NCBI GenBank assembly: GCA_028285685.1
Contig: JANQOR010000016.1
Span: 30,966-94,965, forward strand
DNA: 64,000 bases
Reading direction: 5' to 3'
Source of the DNA: Cyclobacteriaceae bacterium
GTDB lineage: Bacteria > Bacteroidota > Bacteroidia > Cytophagales > Cyclobacteriaceae
The translations under genes and the position numbers were made by a program. The notes below the pieces were generated by a model. That model made no database searches. It was given only the letters and a program-made list of their open reading frames with translations, and was not told the DNA's origin. Position 1 is the first letter of the stretch; each line of letters starts with the position of its first letter. This document shows positions 1-8,904 of this stretch, one piece after another.

Positions 1-377
1 AGATCTGTCTTAACCTTGGCCACATTCTCCAACAGGTTCAGTTCGGAAAAAACTTGAATTGCTGTATCAAATTCACTTTCTGCGAGTTCGAACCTGCCGA
101 CATTCAGGAGAGAAGTTCCCTTACGGTAGTTTGCCTCAGCAAACAGCGCTTTAAATTTGCTCTTACGAGCTAGATCTTCAGCTTTATCTGCATACTGTAG
201 AGACCGATTTACATCTATTCGCTGGTAAGCAAAGCGTAGGTGAAGGAGTGTTACAATCCTTAGACTGTCATTTTCAAGTGTGGTCAGCTTTTGCTCAAGG
301 CTGTCAATCTTTGACTGTCCAAATAAACATTGGCTCATCATACATAGGATCACCAGCACGGGTAGCAACCGAATCAT
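1..377 (-). CDS. TPR-type secreted or sensor protein, N-terminal part (cut by window edge)
   Basis: A reverse-strand reading frame starts with ATG at 377 and stays open to the window edge, giving about 125 residues. It opens with a hydrophobic signal segment (MIRLLPVLVILCMMSQCLFG) followed by KIDSLEQ. The helical repeats after it resemble tetratricopeptides: one begins near YADKAEDLARKSKF and the next has NVGRFELAESEFDTAIQVF. In Bacteroidota such signal-peptide TPR proteins are often the N-terminal part of a histidine kinase or a LuxR-like regulator, as in the kinase at 6303. The C-terminus is missing, so the output domain is unknown. It is divergent from the channel gene at 634; the 256 bases between them hold no other convincing gene. 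Confidence 0.75.
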   Translation of the reverse strand, partial: MIRLLPVLVILCMMSQCLFGQSKIDSLEQKLTTLENDSLRIVTLLHLRFAYQRIDVNRSLQYADKAEDLARKSKFKALFAEANYRKGTSLLNVGRFELAESEFDTAIQVFSELNLLENVAKVKTD

Positions 378-633
378 AATTTAAGTTACGAATTTATCCT
401 GGGAACGCGATAGCTCACTAACGTGTGAGCGAGCTTAGAAAAGGCTGAGTGGATGACTTGCTGGTAGTGTCTTCGGAAGATTTCTATGCTTTTAAGGAGG
501 AATCGATCACATTTCACCTTTCGGAACGGACCTTCTACCTAGCTCCTGTACACGTTCAACTAATAATAAGTTCTTTTCAATTCGTGGCCAGCCAGTTTTG
601 CAGCCAAAGAATCACCTATGAACATTTAACAAA

Positions 634-1446
634 ATGGAAATTCAAGAAATCATTGATCAAGGTACAGAAGTAGCGATTACTTATGGTCCAAAGCTTTTTG
701 GAGCAATAGTCGTTTGGATAATAGGGTGGTGGGTCGTCAAGACACTTACCAGAGGTTTTTCGAGAACTTTGGAAAGAGGTAAAACAGATAGCTCTCTCAC
801 GCCCTTTCTGACAGGAATTGTTGGAACTATACTAAAAGTCATGCTTGTCATTAGCGTGCTTGGTATGTTAGGAATTGAAATGACCTCCTTCATAGCAATC
901 TTAGGAGCAGCAGGATTAGCCATTGGAATGGCGCTTTCCGGTACGTTGCAGAACTTTGCAGGTGGAGTGATGATTCTGATCTTTAAGCCCTTTAAAGTTG
1001 GAGATGTCATCGATGCGACTGGTTATGTCGGCAGTGTCAACGAAATCCAAATTTTCAACACAATTCTCAAGACCCCAGACAATAAAACAATCATAATTCC
1101 GAATGGAGGACTTTCTACCTCTTCAATGACCAACTATTCTACTGAGCCAAGAAGACGGGTAGATTGGACGATTGGCATTGGCTACAATGATGATGTTGAT
1201 AGAGCTAGATCTGTAATACTGGAGCTGTGCCATGATGATGAACGGATTTTAAAAGACCCTGAAGTTTTCATTGCGGTATCCGAGCTGGCAGATAGCTCTG
1301 TAAACTTTGCTGTGCGAGCTTGGGTTGAAGCCGCCGACTATTGGGGCGTTTTCTTCGATATGAATGAAAAGGTTCTCAAAACCTTCAACGAGAAGGGGAT
1401 TAACATTCCATATCCACAAATGGATGTCCACTTAAATAACGCATAA
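634..1446 (+). CDS. mscS: Small-conductance mechanosensitive channel, MscS family
   Basis: This 270-residue inner-membrane protein fits the compact MscS architecture. Three hydrophobic segments (about residues 20-38, 60-85 and 87-115) precede a cytoplasmic domain. The third segment has the glycine/alanine-rich pore-helix signature (AAGLAIGMALSGTLQNFAGG), followed by the MscS beta-domain sequence FKPFKVGDVI and the conserved IPNG near residue 155. Family members open under membrane tension and release solutes during hypo-osmotic shock. The length is close to the E. coli MscS (286 residues). The stop codon is two bases from the next start, so it is probably co-transcribed with the DUF3078 gene. 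The family call is very secure; the exact start is supported by the MEIQ N-terminus directly before the first helix. Confidence 0.95.
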   Translation: MEIQEIIDQGTEVAITYGPKLFGAIVVWIIGWWVVKTLTRGFSRTLERGKTDSSLTPFLTGIVGTILKVMLVISVLGMLGIEMTSFIAILGAAGLAIGMALSGTLQNFAGGVMILIFKPFKVGDVIDATGYVGSVNEIQIFNTILKTPDNKTIIIPNGGLSTSSMTNYSTEPRRRVDWTIGIGYNDDVDRARSVILELCHDDERILKDPEVFIAVSELADSSVNFAVRAWVEAADYWGVFFDMNEKVLKTFNEKGINIPYPQMDVHLNNA

Positions 1447-1447
1447 T

Positions 1448-2368
1448 ATGACGCGATCAGCCAAATACGTTTTCCTATTCCTACTAGCTTTTTCTTTTGA
1501 AATTGAGGTCTTGGCTCAGGCCACCTCACCACCAGACACTACCTACTGGACCAGAGGTGGCACAAGTTCCATCACTTTTAGCAGTGTAAGCCTCAGTAAC
1601 TGGGCTGCTGGCGGCGAGAATTCCATTGCCCTAAACTCGTACCTTGGATTATTCGCGAATTACAACAAAGACCGAAATTCCTGGGAAAATACGCTCGACT
1701 TAGGTTATGGATTACTAAAACAGGGTGATGCTGGATTTATTAAGTCTGATGACAAATTAAGCTTGACTACCAAATATGGCTATCGGCTGGATAAAGATCT
1801 GAGCAATTGGTACTTCAGCGCCCTACTGGATTTCAAATCACAATTTGCTGAAGGGGTGGATGAAGCGGATAGTGTTATTTCAAAGTTCTTGGCTCCAGGG
1901 TATTTGGTTCTTGCAACGGGTATTGACTACAAGATTGGGGAGGTCTTTTCAGCCAGTTTAGCCCCTGTGACCGGAAAATTTACTTTCGTAACAGATGACG
2001 GACTATCTGCAGTGGGAGCTTACGGAGTAGATCCGGGATCAAAGTCCCGTTCAGAGCTAGGGGCTTTTTTTAGAATGAGGTACGTCGATGAAGTGCTGAC
2101 AAATGTTAGCTATGAAACACGTTTAGAATTATTCACAAACTACAAGCAAGATTTTGGGACGATTGATGTGAACTGGGAAAATGTCCTGCTAATGAAAGTG
2201 AATCAGTATCTGTCGGCCAATTTCATTACTCAACTTTTGTATGACAAGGATGTAAAAATCGGGACTGACACAAACGATGATGGAATCATCGATGAGGAGA
2301 GCGCCAAAGTTCAGTTCAAGACTGTCTTTGGGGTTGGCTTGACTTATGTGTTTGGCGATAGCAGATAG
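1448..2368 (+). CDS. DUF3078 family outer-membrane-associated protein
   Basis: A 306-residue protein with an N-terminal signal peptide ending near LAQA. The mature part starts with a WTRGGTSSITFSSVSLSNWAAGG block, then alternating beta strands with many aromatic residues and a C-terminal FGVGLTYVFG strand. This is the pattern of the Bacteroidota DUF3078 family, which is predicted to form a small outer-membrane beta-barrel. No enzymatic motif is seen and the physiological role is unknown. It follows mscS by one base and is closed by a clear hairpin terminator at 2415, so the two genes look like a bicistronic envelope unit. Confidence 0.85.
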   Translation: MTRSAKYVFLFLLAFSFEIEVLAQATSPPDTTYWTRGGTSSITFSSVSLSNWAAGGENSIALNSYLGLFANYNKDRNSWENTLDLGYGLLKQGDAGFIKSDDKLSLTTKYGYRLDKDLSNWYFSALLDFKSQFAEGVDEADSVISKFLAPGYLVLATGIDYKIGEVFSASLAPVTGKFTFVTDDGLSAVGAYGVDPGSKSRSELGAFFRMRYVDEVLTNVSYETRLELFTNYKQDFGTIDVNWENVLLMKVNQYLSANFITQLLYDKDVKIGTDTNDDGIIDEESAKVQFKTVFGVGLTYVFGDSR

Positions 2369-2414
2369 GTGGGCCATTGACGTAGCTGTACTCAATAATA
2401 CGCGAAACCCCATA

Positions 2415-2441
2415 GGGCCGGAACATATGATGTTTCGGCCC
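2415..2441 (+). terminator. Hairpin terminator after the mscS-DUF3078 unit
   Basis: A 10-bp stem (GGGCCGGAAC with GTTTCGGCCC, one G-T pair) closes a 7-base loop and is followed by TTACTTTTA. It lies 47 bases after the DUF3078 stop. The T-run is imperfect, but stem strength and position fit intrinsic termination. Confidence 0.75.
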
Positions 2442-2535
2442 TTACTTTTATGCTACGCCAAGTCATCGTTTTCGCCTAACATGTGTAATATCTGTGAGGA
2501 CAGACTTAAGTGATAGGGAAGGACTTTGACTTAAA

Positions 2536-3780
2536 TTAAATCCCTGGATCCATCAGCTCCAAAGCCAGGCAAAGTTGATCACCGTCTCGCAGTACGCAAA
2601 GATCGAGTATCATTCCACTTTCCAACCTTAACATGCTATCCAATTCTTGCCTTGAAAGTTCTGAGGCCAGCCGTCCATTCAGTGATTCCAGTATGTCACC
2701 TTTGGCAAGATCTTTTTCCGATGCAGCAGTTTCCGGTAATATGTAATTGATAATATACCCGTCTCCATACCGGGAAAGCCCCAAACCAGTCCTGTTCGGA
2801 ATGAAACCTTCGAATGTCTTTGCTGTAGACTCAAGAATCATTCGATTGCGCTCATAGTCGATAATCACCTTGAAGCGACCTAAGACACCTATGCCTATCA
2901 CTCCCTGACGATCTGCGGTCATAGAGTATCCACTATAAGGAAACCTTGTAAGAACACTATCAAGTTCGTAAGAACCGAGCTTTAGTTTCTTGATCCTTCC
3001 CAGTCCTGCGGTAGCTTTCCCAGACATTCCCCAGGATGGTGTGCTAACAGTTTTTGCTGGAATTTCTATTTCCGGTTTTGAGTCAGGAATGAGAGTGATA
3101 TTACCGGAACTACCTAAGTCGACATGAAGTTTGACGTCCGTCGTTCTTCCGTCGAGCATGGTCGCTTTTGCCATCATATATGGCTTCCGAGAGTGCATAG
3201 TCAGCTCAAATGACTCACCTTTACCATCGTATTCGAAGTTCTCTGGGGGATATAAGTTCATTATCATTCTGTCAAAATCAAGCTCGACGACAAATCTTTT
3301 AAATAAATCATATCCAATAATTCCATCGATAAAAACATGTTGTTCCGTATCAAAAAAACTCACCTGATCCCAAGGGATCCAGACAGCGGTTTGATCAAGC
3401 AGGGTCATATTCCCCGTTGATACTTGAATGTCATTTACAATTTGTCCGACCGGGGTTTGTCCACTGCCAGAGCCTCCCAACTGCACATTTGCGCCAAGAG
3501 TAAGGTTTAATGTTTCAGTTTTTTCATGGCCGATGATCGCAATTGCAGGCGAGCCGGTGTCTAAAGCAAAATCCAGGACCGTTCCGTCGTTGACTGAAAT
3601 AGGAATAATGACTACTCGTTCACGCTTGAATGGTATTTCCGCTTGTTCGAAACGGTGGTTTGTCCAGTTATTAGCAAAATAGAATCGAGTTGTGGTAATC
3701 GTTTCGCACCCGGATAGCACATATGTGGAAAAGGCAAGAGCTGCAATTTGCCTGATGTATTTGGCTGGAATTCCTGTCAT
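2536..3780 (-). CDS. Lipoprotein retropepsin-like aspartyl protease with C-terminal PDZ domain
   Basis: A 414-residue protein. A lipobox-like LSGC with C25 follows the hydrophobic N-terminus, suggesting a lipid anchor. The first aspartyl-protease half has the hallmark FALDTGS motif (D74-T75-G76). A second, more divergent half has DLGSSG at residues 221-226 where a DTG would be expected. The last ~90 residues (AASEKDLAKGDILESLNG and onward) match a PDZ domain. This two-half plus PDZ layout is common among Bacteroidota clan AA proteases of unknown substrate. The second motif being DLG may mean that only one half provides a canonical catalytic aspartate, or that the protein works as a dimer. It lies 33 bases downstream of the gene at 3814-4512, on the same strand. 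Confidence 0.85.
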   Translation of the reverse strand: MTGIPAKYIRQIAALAFSTYVLSGCETITTTRFYFANNWTNHRFEQAEIPFKRERVVIIPISVNDGTVLDFALDTGSPAIAIIGHEKTETLNLTLGANVQLGGSGSGQTPVGQIVNDIQVSTGNMTLLDQTAVWIPWDQVSFFDTEQHVFIDGIIGYDLFKRFVVELDFDRMIMNLYPPENFEYDGKGESFELTMHSRKPYMMAKATMLDGRTTDVKLHVDLGSSGNITLIPDSKPEIEIPAKTVSTPSWGMSGKATAGLGRIKKLKLGSYELDSVLTRFPYSGYSMTADRQGVIGIGVLGRFKVIIDYERNRMILESTAKTFEGFIPNRTGLGLSRYGDGYIINYILPETAASEKDLAKGDILESLNGRLASELSRQELDSMLRLESGMILDLCVLRDGDQLCLALELMDPGI

Positions 3781-3813
3781 GTACTTGTAAGTAAAATTAG
3801 CGACAACCGGAAA

Positions 3814-4512
3814 TCAGTAGTTTGAGTCCATCATGACTTTCCAAGTGCCGTCCGTTTGCTTTTGCCAAAGTAGCATATAAGGAAGAGGGTAGGAACCACT
3901 GCATCGGCCTATTTCATAAGCAATCTCAGGCGTGACGAATTTGTTATGCTTGGGAGTCAACTTCAGCGAGTAGGATGAGCTATTCATATAGCCGTATTCG
4001 GCGGTTATCGATTTTGTCCCCTTCAGCAACCGTCCTCGATTATAGTAGTATGCATCTTTCGTATATAGTTGCTCCACCAATTTACCTGCCTGGTGAGCGT
4101 TGCAGAGTTTCATCCATTTATTCCTTGCTTTGTCAAGTCCACCTGATTGATTTTCTGACCCTGTGACCTCATAGATGACTAGAAATTCAATCCCCAAGCC
4201 TCTGTCTTTTCTATTAAGAAACATAACTGAAAAGGATTTGGCGCCAGCCTGTATCTCTCCGACTTCATACGCTAGGTTAGCGTTGACTTCAATAGTAAAG
4301 TCTTGTCTGTAATCGCTCACTTTTCCATTGGTATTCTCAAAAGTGGATACATAGCCTTTAACTTCTTGCTTACTCTTTGCTAAGCCATCTTTGTGGAGAA
4401 CTAGGGAATTGTCGATCAATCGATCAAAAAAAGTTCCTTGTGCTAATACCTTGCTGCTTAGGCCCAACATCATCGAGCTGAGAAGAGCTAGTTTAAAAAT
4501 CTGATGTTTCAT
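3814..4512 (-). CDS. Secreted protein with SnoaL/DUF4440-like (NTF2-fold) C-terminal domain
   Basis: A 232-residue protein with a typical signal peptide (about residues 1-25, ending KVLAQ). The C-terminal ~110 residues run from KWMKLCNAHQAGKLVEQLY to a final WKVMMDSNY. They carry the pattern of the SnoaL/DUF4440 NTF2-like fold: an N-terminal helix, a YTKDAYYYNRGRLLKGT segment, and a closing strand with W and D/N. The N-terminal half (residues 30-125) also looks like a small alpha+beta domain, possibly a second copy of the fold. No catalytic residues can be assigned. It is divergent from the regulator at 4675, and the shared 162-base gap holds a tandem operator candidate, so it may be a target of that regulator. 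Confidence 0.65.
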   Translation of the reverse strand: MKHQIFKLALLSSMMLGLSSKVLAQGTFFDRLIDNSLVLHKDGLAKSKQEVKGYVSTFENTNGKVSDYRQDFTIEVNANLAYEVGEIQAGAKSFSVMFLNRKDRGLGIEFLVIYEVTGSENQSGGLDKARNKWMKLCNAHQAGKLVEQLYTKDAYYYNRGRLLKGTKSITAEYGYMNSSSYSLKLTPKHNKFVTPEIAYEIGRCSGSYPLPYMLLWQKQTDGTWKVMMDSNY

Positions 4513-4616
4513 TGTTAACTATATGTTAGTCCGTATCCGGATATGTTAAAAAAGACAAAGAACTCGACATTACCTCGGGACTTATGTACTAAAAACCTAC
4601 TTTTTTTATACTGTTA

Positions 4617-4637
4617 CGTTAGCTTTCGTTAGCTAAC
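4617..4637 (+). promoter_or_regulatory. Tandem CGTTAGCT direct repeat, candidate winged-helix operator
   Basis: CGTTAGCT occurs at 4617-4624 and again at 4627-4634, exactly 10 bases apart. The second copy is part of a perfect 10-bp palindrome, GTTAGCTAAC (4628-4637). OmpR/PhoB-type winged helices bind direct repeats spaced by one helical turn, and the gene starting 38 bases downstream encodes such a domain. Autoregulation, with possible control of the divergent gene at 4512, is an inference. Confidence 0.5.
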
Positions 4638-4674
4638 ATCGTTTGAAGTATAGGAATCGCATAAATTCTGGATT

Positions 4675-5139
4675 ATGTTCTCTAAACTACGTTTCAAAGA
4701 TTTCACACTTTCAACAGATACCAATGAGGTGATTGTTGGAGCTAAAAAGATCAAACTTACACCTAAGGAAATGGGTGTCTTGGAATTGTTGAACGATCGA
4801 AGTGAAACCACCGTGACACGTGAGGAGCTGCTGGAGAATGTATGGGGAGCGAAATATGCTAACGATCAAGGGCTTACTCAAGCTGTGTCGCGTATTCGAG
4901 GTATTCTCTCGCAAACAAGCACCGCAACTGTCATAACCGTTCCCAAAAAAGGTTACCAATTACAAAAGCGCAGCTTTGGACAAAGGAAGAGTACGGTTAA
5001 GTGGATTAGATCTTATGCGCCATTGCTTGCTCTTGTGTTTGTTGGCTTAGTAATTAGTTTCTTAATCTTAACGGATCAGGTAAAGATTCGAATTACAAAA
5101 GATAAAGTGGAGAAGAGTCAGTCAACCAAAAGCCAGTAG
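4675..5139 (+). CDS. Membrane-anchored winged-helix transcriptional regulator (CadC/ToxR-like)
   Basis: A 154-residue protein. Residues 1-97 form an OmpR/PhoB-type DNA-binding domain: the KLTPKEMGVLELL helix, TREELLENVWG, a recognition helix with QGLTQAVSRIRGIL, and the wing sequence TVPKKGYQL. No receiver domain precedes it. Residues 113-131 form one transmembrane helix, followed by a short charged tail of about 20 residues. This inverted order (cytoplasmic DNA-binding domain, then a membrane anchor) is that of CadC/ToxR-like regulators, but the outer sensory domain is almost absent. It probably senses through a partner or the membrane. A direct repeat 38 bases upstream may be its binding site, and a strong hairpin terminator follows. 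Confidence 0.85.
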   Translation: MFSKLRFKDFTLSTDTNEVIVGAKKIKLTPKEMGVLELLNDRSETTVTREELLENVWGAKYANDQGLTQAVSRIRGILSQTSTATVITVPKKGYQLQKRSFGQRKSTVKWIRSYAPLLALVFVGLVISFLILTDQVKIRITKDKVEKSQSTKSQ

Positions 5140-5194
5140 GTTTTTGGGTAAAGAAGGAGAGTGCTTCCAATTTTTGATGTAGAATAGATGCAGA

Positions 5195-5216
5195 AAAGGC
5201 CCCATCAGGGGCCTTT
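5195..5216. terminator. Bidirectional hairpin terminator between convergent genes
   Basis: A perfect 9-bp stem, AAAGGCCCC with GGGGCCTTT, encloses ATCA. It has A residues on one side and T residues on the other, so it can end transcripts from both directions. It sits between the regulator ending at 5139 and the convergent gene ending at 5261. Confidence 0.85.
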
Positions 5217-5260
5217 GGAGCTACGGAAAAGTACTCAAAGAATGAGCAAGAGTTCGGGTG

Positions 5261-6187
5261 TTATCTATTTCTCAGCTTTTCCGCATACGTACAACCAATG
5301 AATTCTTCTTTTTCACCATTGAAGTACCTGAAGCTGTAGCTGCTTCCCGCTTTAGAAGCCTCTCCATAGATGTACCCGTATTTACATTGTCCATCCGTAT
5401 TCTTATAAATATTGTGAGCGTACCAAGTAAACACCGTGTTGGTCGAATTTTTGTAGACAATGTCTTGAATGTGAATGGTTATAATTTCATCGTTCGGTTT
5501 CTTTAGTCTCTTCAACTCATCTTCAATAGCCTGGGACAAAGCTTCATCCTTAACTCTGTGTGCCTTGTTCCCTGTTAGAAATTCATTGTAGGTTTGGTCA
5601 TCCGCCCCTTCCATCATGGCACTAATTGATGAGGCAGGTATTGGAATCATCATTTTCGATAACTCATGTTCAGGATAGGAGGATCCGCCTTTTCCAAATT
5701 TGGACCTGTGAATTGTCAGGAGCCTAATCTCTAATTCCGCGCTGCTTGGGCTGGAGCCACACTTATTAAGCATATTATTTAGATTGTCGTAGACATCTTT
5801 TCCCTTCACGATCACGTTGACCGTTTCTCCAGCCTTTGCAATGTTGATCCAACCCATCGCCTTAACAGATCCGTCTTGCTGGTACATAGGATTGTTTGCT
5901 TCTCCACAGCCATTGTTGTCCTTTAAGTTGAACATCACTGCGAATTGAAAATCAGCTCCGCCACGTGCTTTTAGCATTGCTTTCATCGGACCGGAGAAAC
6001 CGTATCCATTTTTTGCTGCCTCCTCCGTCATAGCAAACCGTAGCTCAAAAGACGCTGCACCAGGTACAAGCTCCGTTACCACGTTACCGTCGGCAAGGAT
6101 CTGAGATGTGGCACCTGGCATGGCTGAAAGCGACCGTAATAAAATAACCGTCGCTGCAAGATTGTAAAGTAGTTTTGATTTTGTCAT
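5261..6187 (-). CDS. Secreted protein of unknown function
   Basis: About 308 residues from the ATG at 6187, chosen because it starts a clean signal peptide (MTKSKLLYNLAATVILLRSL). A longer frame to 6226 would put 13 residues in front of it. The mature protein has no motif I recognise. It is rich in beta and mixed segments, has a central NNMLNKCGSSPSSAELEIRLL stretch, and has a C-terminal repeat-like region of tyrosine- and glycine-rich strands (CKYGYIYGEASKAG, YSFRYFNGEKEEFIGC). The two cysteines near the end could form a disulfide, as expected of an exported protein. It is a single-gene unit, divergent from the histidine kinase at 6303 with a 115-base gap. Confidence 0.7.
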   Translation of the reverse strand: MTKSKLLYNLAATVILLRSLSAMPGATSQILADGNVVTELVPGAASFELRFAMTEEAAKNGYGFSGPMKAMLKARGGADFQFAVMFNLKDNNGCGEANNPMYQQDGSVKAMGWINIAKAGETVNVIVKGKDVYDNLNNMLNKCGSSPSSAELEIRLLTIHRSKFGKGGSSYPEHELSKMMIPIPASSISAMMEGADDQTYNEFLTGNKAHRVKDEALSQAIEDELKRLKKPNDEIITIHIQDIVYKNSTNTVFTWYAHNIYKNTDGQCKYGYIYGEASKAGSSYSFRYFNGEKEEFIGCTYAEKLRNR

Positions 6188-6302
6188 GGTAGTACTAATT
6201 TTCTGACCAAGGAACACTTTTGCCACGATGACTCAAATAACATTTTAGGGAACGTCCCATTCGTTGAGGAAATGACTAAATTGATTTAGGATAATCTTAC
6301 TT

Positions 6303-8210
6303 ATGCGATCGAGAGTCCGCTATTTGGTCATTTCTCTTTTGGCGAGTGTAAACGCCCTTCAGTCTCAGGACCTTTCAACGGATTCCCTGATCGCTCTTGC
6401 TCAGCATTTTAATCAATTATCCAGGCAAGTTGGCTTTAAGAATCCCGATTCGGCGTTTCACTATGCGGCTATTGCACAAGGATTCGCAGATGCCGGTGGC
6501 TCAAGTCAACAAGCAGCATTGTCACATTTCAATAAAGCATTTTCCTTCCATGTTCGTGGTGAATTTGTCTTGGCTGAAGAGCAGTATGACAGCTCACTTC
6601 TCCATCAAGACATGGGTGTTGATTCCGTGCTCCTGTCCAGAATCTGGAATAATCTGGGAGCACTGCACAACGTCCTCGACAACTATCCCAAGGCTCTTGA
6701 GTTTTACCAGCAGTCGCTATCATATAAACTGCTACTTGGAAATGAACAAGGAGCTGCTACCACTTATAATAACCTGGGGATTATCAAGTATAATCAAGAG
6801 AAGTATAGTGAAGCACTAGATTTCTATCGGGAGGCGATGAAAATAACATTGTCTGATGATACAGCAGGACTATCTCGAGTGTATGGGAACATCGGCTTGG
6901 TCTATACCCACACGGAGGATTACGATTCGGCACTCAGTTACTATAGTAGGGCATACGAAATCTGGGGACGCCACGCCAGCCCCTGTTCAAAAATGTACGC
7001 AGCAAATGGACTTGCTGAGGTACACCAACGATTGGGTGATTTTCAGCAATCTGAGGTGTATGCGCAAGAATCATTGGAAGCAGGTAGACAATGCTCAGAT
7101 CCATCCATCATATCGGGTGCCCTGCTTGCTCTTGGTCTAATAAACAAAGACAAGGGAAAAGTGAAGGTCGCAGAAAAACAATATTTGGAAGTATTTAGGA
7201 TAGCTGAAGAAAATGGAATGGTCTCTACTCTTGAAATGACTAGCCGACACCTCTTCGAACTTTACAAGGATATAGGTGAGATCGAAAGTGCCCTCAATTA
7301 CAAAGAGAAACAAGCTAAATATCGGGACTCCCTCTTTAACGAAGACTTGAGTTCGAAAATTACAAGATTGGAAATGGAGTATGATTTTAACAGGGAAAAA
7401 GACTCTCTATCTTATCAGTTTGAACGTGAGCGAAGCCTGTTAGATCGGGAACTTGAGCAAAAATCATTAATCCAGCAGGTAGGGGTGATCATTTTGGTAT
7501 TGGCCTTTCTTGCAATCGTATTCTTTGCCCGATCTTACTATTTAAAAAGGAAATCCAATCAATTGCTTGCCGAAAAAAATGAAATCGTCTCCAGATCACT
7601 TAGGGAAAAAGAAATCATGATGGGAGAAATTCATCATCGAGTCAAGAACAACCTTCAGATTGTCTCCAGCCTGCTGAATATCCAGGAAAAGCTAATTAAT
7701 GATGAGTCTTCGAAGACTGTGATCAGAGACACGAAATCCAGAGTAATTTCCATGTCTTTGGTGCACGAAAATCTTTTGAGCGGACAAGAAGTACAATCGA
7801 TTAATGCCCAAGAGTATCTTAAAGACCTACTTGATTCTATCCAGGCCACATTCCGCAACGAGCACCTTTTGATTAATTTCAAGCTTGAAATCCAAACACA
7901 GAGAATTCCTACAGATATGGCGATTCATATTGGACTGATTGTGAACGAGGCAGTTACCAACTCGGTAAAGTATGCCTTTCCAGAAGGGCATGTTGCCAAA
8001 CCAGAAATCACGATAGAATTGAGGAACGCGGACGACAGTCTTTTCTTAAAAATTAAGGACAATGGCGTAGGTATTGAGAGTGGTATGGACGAGTCGTACG
8101 GACTAAAATTGATGCGCAACCTCGCTGAGTCCAAAGAGGGGAACATGGAGCTTTCAAATGGAGATGGAACGACAATAAATGTTCGTGTACCCATTGATCA
8201 TGAACAGTAA
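6303..8210 (+). CDS. TPR-containing sensor histidine kinase (HisKA_2 type)
   Basis: A 635-residue two-component sensor. An N-terminal signal peptide precedes at least five tetratricopeptide repeats (about residues 60-330), for example NNLGALHNVLDNYPKALEFY and the next NNLGIIKYNQEKYSEALDFY. A coiled coil and one membrane helix (about residues 393-415) follow. The kinase core starts with EIHHRVKNNLQ (H444/H445), the phosphoacceptor signature of the HisKA_2 subfamily. It ends with an HATPase domain: the N-box VNEAVTNSVKYAF, then DNGVGI, then GLKLMRNLA. TPR-fronted kinases of this type are common in Bacteroidota and the periplasmic TPRs are presumed to sense protein or peptide signals. Its partner is the overlapping response regulator at 8200. 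Confidence 0.93.
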   Translation: MRSRVRYLVISLLASVNALQSQDLSTDSLIALAQHFNQLSRQVGFKNPDSAFHYAAIAQGFADAGGSSQQAALSHFNKAFSFHVRGEFVLAEEQYDSSLLHQDMGVDSVLLSRIWNNLGALHNVLDNYPKALEFYQQSLSYKLLLGNEQGAATTYNNLGIIKYNQEKYSEALDFYREAMKITLSDDTAGLSRVYGNIGLVYTHTEDYDSALSYYSRAYEIWGRHASPCSKMYAANGLAEVHQRLGDFQQSEVYAQESLEAGRQCSDPSIISGALLALGLINKDKGKVKVAEKQYLEVFRIAEENGMVSTLEMTSRHLFELYKDIGEIESALNYKEKQAKYRDSLFNEDLSSKITRLEMEYDFNREKDSLSYQFERERSLLDRELEQKSLIQQVGVIILVLAFLAIVFFARSYYLKRKSNQLLAEKNEIVSRSLREKEIMMGEIHHRVKNNLQIVSSLLNIQEKLINDESSKTVIRDTKSRVISMSLVHENLLSGQEVQSINAQEYLKDLLDSIQATFRNEHLLINFKLEIQTQRIPTDMAIHIGLIVNEAVTNSVKYAFPEGHVAKPEITIELRNADDSLFLKIKDNGVGIESGMDESYGLKLMRNLAESKEGNMELSNGDGTTINVRVPIDHEQ

Positions 8211-8904
8211 AATTCTCATAATCGAGGATGAGATTGTAGTAGCAGAAGACCTCTCTACCATCTTAAGAACAGCCGGGTATACCGTAGTTGGGCACGCCGC
8301 TCGAGGTGTTGAGGCTTTGGAACTTATAAGGTCGACAGACCCGGATCTAGTCCTGCTAGATATCAAATTACGAGGAAAAATGACGGGACTGGACGTAGCT
8401 CATTCAATTAATGGTCAAATTCCCTATCTATTCATTACCTCCCTAAAGGATGTTAAACTAAGGGATGAGATCGCGACATTGGATGCCGGTGGATATCTAC
8501 TTAAACCCTTCGTTGAGGAAGAATTGCTGGTAAATGTAAAACTAGCGCTGGCAAGATCTCATAGCAGGGAAATCATTGCACCTAAACCCACTGGCTTACT
8601 AATAAGAAATGGAAGTGTACTTGAAAAGGTGAATTCATCCGAAATTGCTTATGCTAAAGGAGAGGATAATTATACAAAAGTCCGGTTCATCAATGGTAAG
8701 GAGCACCTATTGAGCCATACACTGAAGTCGGTAGAACAGAAACTTAGTGGCTTTTCTTCATTTTGTCGTGTGCATAAATCGTATGTTGTTAACCTTGATC
8801 ATCTGATGGGGATTGAAGGACAAAACCTCATTTTTCAAGATCAAATTATCCCCATTGGAAAGAGTTACCGATCATCTCTGTTCCAAAAGTTTGATTTCCT
8901 TTAG
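8200..8904 (+). CDS. LytTR-family response regulator
   Basis: About 234 residues from the ATG at 8200, which overlaps the kinase stop by 11 bases; a frame from 8179 would only add MFVYPLI. Residues 1-115 are a receiver domain with the acidic pocket (IIEDE), phosphorylatable D54 in LVLLDIKLRG, and the conserved lysine K102 in LLKPF. Residues about 135-234 are a LytTR DNA-binding domain (SEIAYAKGEDNYTKV, HTLKSVEQKL, FCRVHKSYVVNLDHL). LytTR regulators bind direct repeats through beta strands rather than a helix-turn-helix. The overlap with the kinase gene makes this a translationally coupled two-component pair. The TonB receptor 170 bases downstream is a possible target. Confidence 0.93.
   Translation: MNSKILIIEDEIVVAEDLSTILRTAGYTVVGHAARGVEALELIRSTDPDLVLLDIKLRGKMTGLDVAHSINGQIPYLFITSLKDVKLRDEIATLDAGGYLLKPFVEEELLVNVKLALARSHSREIIAPKPTGLLIRNGSVLEKVNSSEIAYAKGEDNYTKVRFINGKEHLLSHTLKSVEQKLSGFSSFCRVHKSYVVNLDHLMGIEGQNLIFQDQIIPIGKSYRSSLFQKFDFL

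Noticed and set aside
449-673. 74-codon frame upstream of mscS
   Set aside because: It needs a GTG start, overlaps the MscS N-terminus by 40 bases in another frame and resembles no family.
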